From the NCBI GenBank assembly GCA_964448855.1, contig CAYUXI010000021.1, forward strand, positions 1-31,952: DNA of 31,952 nucleotides, written 5' to 3'. Positions within the stretch are counted from its first letter, which is position 1. Each line of letters begins with the position of its first letter. The DNA comes from QAMX01 sp964448855. GTDB lineage: Bacteria > Bacillota > Clostridia > Oscillospirales > QAMX01. Positions 30,840 to 31,952 of the stretch are shown piece after piece. Under the pieces are notes generated by a model that had not been told where the DNA came from, ran no database searches, and worked only from the letters and a program-made list of their open reading frames with translations. The position numbers and the translations under genes are program-made.

Positions 30840-31868
30840 GTGAAGTCATTTCGCCAAAATCATCCCGTCCTGTTTCCGTTTCTGGTAGCGCTCGGCTGCT
30901 GGTTCCTTGCCGTTTTGATTGCGGGGCTCTGCATTTCGCTGTTTGTTCAGCCTTCGGCGGATTCGCTGATTGCGGAAATCCAACAGCCCTACGACGGCAG
31001 CACGCGACTCACCGGTCTATCCCCTTTTTATCGGATTTTTCTGAAGCTCAACCCGCCAACGCCGGTTTCTGAGGACGCCTTTTCTGTGACCGATGAGATG
31101 GTGCAGGCGGCTATGGACGAGGTTTTGGTTTCCTATGCGGAATGGGAGGCCGTCGAAGGTCGGACACAGGCGCAGAGCGGCGATTCCATTCTCGTGGATT
31201 ATCTGGTGATCTTAGGGGATGAGGTGCTGTCTGTCCACAACGATATCCGTTTGCAGATCGACGGTGGGCAGACAGATCCGGTATTTTCTGCGCATTTTGC
31301 CGGGCGCAGCGTCGGAGAAACGTTCCAGTTTGCCTATGAAAGTGATGAGCTGGGGCAAATGGAGACGTATCAGATTGAGGCGACGCTGCTGGACATTCAG
31401 GTGCAGCGCGTCCCCGAATGGTCGGATTCGTTTGCCGTGTCCGTGCTGGGTGCGGAGAGTGCCGAGACATTCCGCGAACAGGTGCGGCAGTCGTTGATCA
31501 CTGAGCAACGGCAGCAGGTTCGGGCGAAATATCTGCGGTCGATCTTCAGCCGGATTTTAGCGGATACCAACTATGTCATCAACCGCGTGGAAATGGAGGC
31601 CGCTGTGCAATCGCTGTTCGAGTCGAAGCTCGCCCTGTATGAGCCGTTTCTCAGCACCGAAAAACGCACCGCGCTGTATCTCGACTGCTATCACGCGATT
31701 GAGAACGAAACCCAGACCACGATGCTTGTGAATGCCATTGCGGAGCGTGAGGGTTTGCAGCCAACGGCGGCCGAGGTTGCGGCATTTGGCAGCGAGGCAG
31801 ATGCTCGCTATGAAAAGGTGGCTTCCTTCCTGCTCAAAACCGTCGGTCTGGAGCTCCCCGCAGCATGA
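30840..31868 (+). CDS. Membrane-anchored trigger-factor/SurA-like protein
   Basis: 342 residues. A basic N-terminus and one membrane segment (~10-35, VLFPFLVALGCWFLAVLIAGLCISLFV) anchor an extracytoplasmic protein. Residues ~112-190 look like a degraded FKBP-type peptidyl-prolyl isomerase domain as in trigger factor (GDSILVDYLVIL, later FAGRSVGETFQFAYE), and ~190-340 like its helical chaperone arms (SDSFAVSVLGAESAETFREQVRQSL, then several helices). The GFE-type active-site turn of trigger factor is not visible, so isomerase activity is doubtful. The ribosome-binding domain of real trigger factor is absent. GTG 30840 follows AAAGGAGG by eight bases. It may help fold exported proteins of this cluster (inference). 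Confidence 0.75.
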   Translation: MKSFRQNHPVLFPFLVALGCWFLAVLIAGLCISLFVQPSADSLIAEIQQPYDGSTRLTGLSPFYRIFLKLNPPTPVSEDAFSVTDEMVQAAMDEVLVSYAEWEAVEGRTQAQSGDSILVDYLVILGDEVLSVHNDIRLQIDGGQTDPVFSAHFAGRSVGETFQFAYESDELGQMETYQIEATLLDIQVQRVPEWSDSFAVSVLGAESAETFREQVRQSLITEQRQQVRAKYLRSIFSRILADTNYVINRVEMEAAVQSLFESKLALYEPFLSTEKRTALYLDCYHAIENETQTTMLVNAIAEREGLQPTAAEVAAFGSEADARYEKVASFLLKTVGLELPAA

Positions 31869-31952
31869 GCTTGCGGGACGAGAACCACATCAACATCGCA
31901 TCTCCAATGCTCACGGGATATGAGTATTGGTTTCCCTCGTCAGAGGGTTCTA

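Overview
This window looks like ordinary chromosome of a low-motility, moderately GC-rich Gram-positive of the class Clostridia, most like Oscillospiraceae/Ruminococcaceae (inference). The basis is the gene families (IreB, YugP, DUF1934-ArgS, DUF3842, PRK06851-type ATPase, a clostridial Rrf2 regulator), strong AGGAGG ribosome sites, textbook SigA promoters with 16-17 bp spacers, and many factor-independent terminators. I see no phage, IS element, CRISPR array or toxin-antitoxin pair. Genes are dense and on both strands.

Layout. (1) 1-1044: an unassigned structured stretch (1-338), then a five-gene tRNA operon on the minus strand, transcribed Gly(TCC)-Arg(TCT)-His(GTG)-Gln(TTG)-Lys(TTT), all with encoded CCA, with its own promoter and terminator. 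(2) 1250-4093, plus: ireB, a small unknown protein, and a secreted six-SH3b NlpC/P60 wall hydrolase. (3) 4097-4838, minus: YugP-like membrane Zn-peptidase. (4) 4933-6053, plus: an unknown protein and a two-OB-fold SSB-like protein. (5) 6129-11260 and 11271-16559, minus: nucleoside hydrolase, Gfo/Idh/MocA oxidoreductase, DUF3842, DUF2079 membrane protein, then the long unit ddl-murI-DUF1934-argS-homocysteine methyltransferase-histidine phosphatase, which joins peptidoglycan precursor synthesis to translation. (6) 16612-17448, plus: HEPN-like/CBS protein. (7) 17459-19465, minus: HAD phosphatase and a P-loop ATPase. (8) 19566-22573, plus: aspartate kinase and a MATE transporter. (9) 22574-23216: a 640-base intergenic region holding a promoter-to-terminator sRNA candidate on the minus strand and, on the plus strand, a promoter, a palindromic operator and a long leader. 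(10) 23217-25920, plus: metY-cysK-Rrf2, a sulfur assimilation unit with its probable regulator. (11) 26015-27580: divergent Mrp/NBP35 ATPase and YfbR-like nucleotidase, followed by a TIM-barrel protein. (12) 28483-31868, plus: a run of four unrecognised or divergent membrane-anchored proteins, including a trigger-factor-like protein, built from two copies of the same terminator-plus-promoter cassette. The last 84 bases (31869-31952) show nothing I can assign.

The most noteworthy parts are the duplicated regulatory cassette and envelope-protein cluster at the right end, the small-RNA candidate at 22728-22851, the probable Rrf2 operator at 23019-23043, the divergent promoters that share an inverted repeat at 26905-26918, and the RNLLSH (HEPN-type) motif fused to CBS domains. 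Most genes are housekeeping or conserved-hypothetical families. All functional calls come from reading the sequence only; no database search was run.
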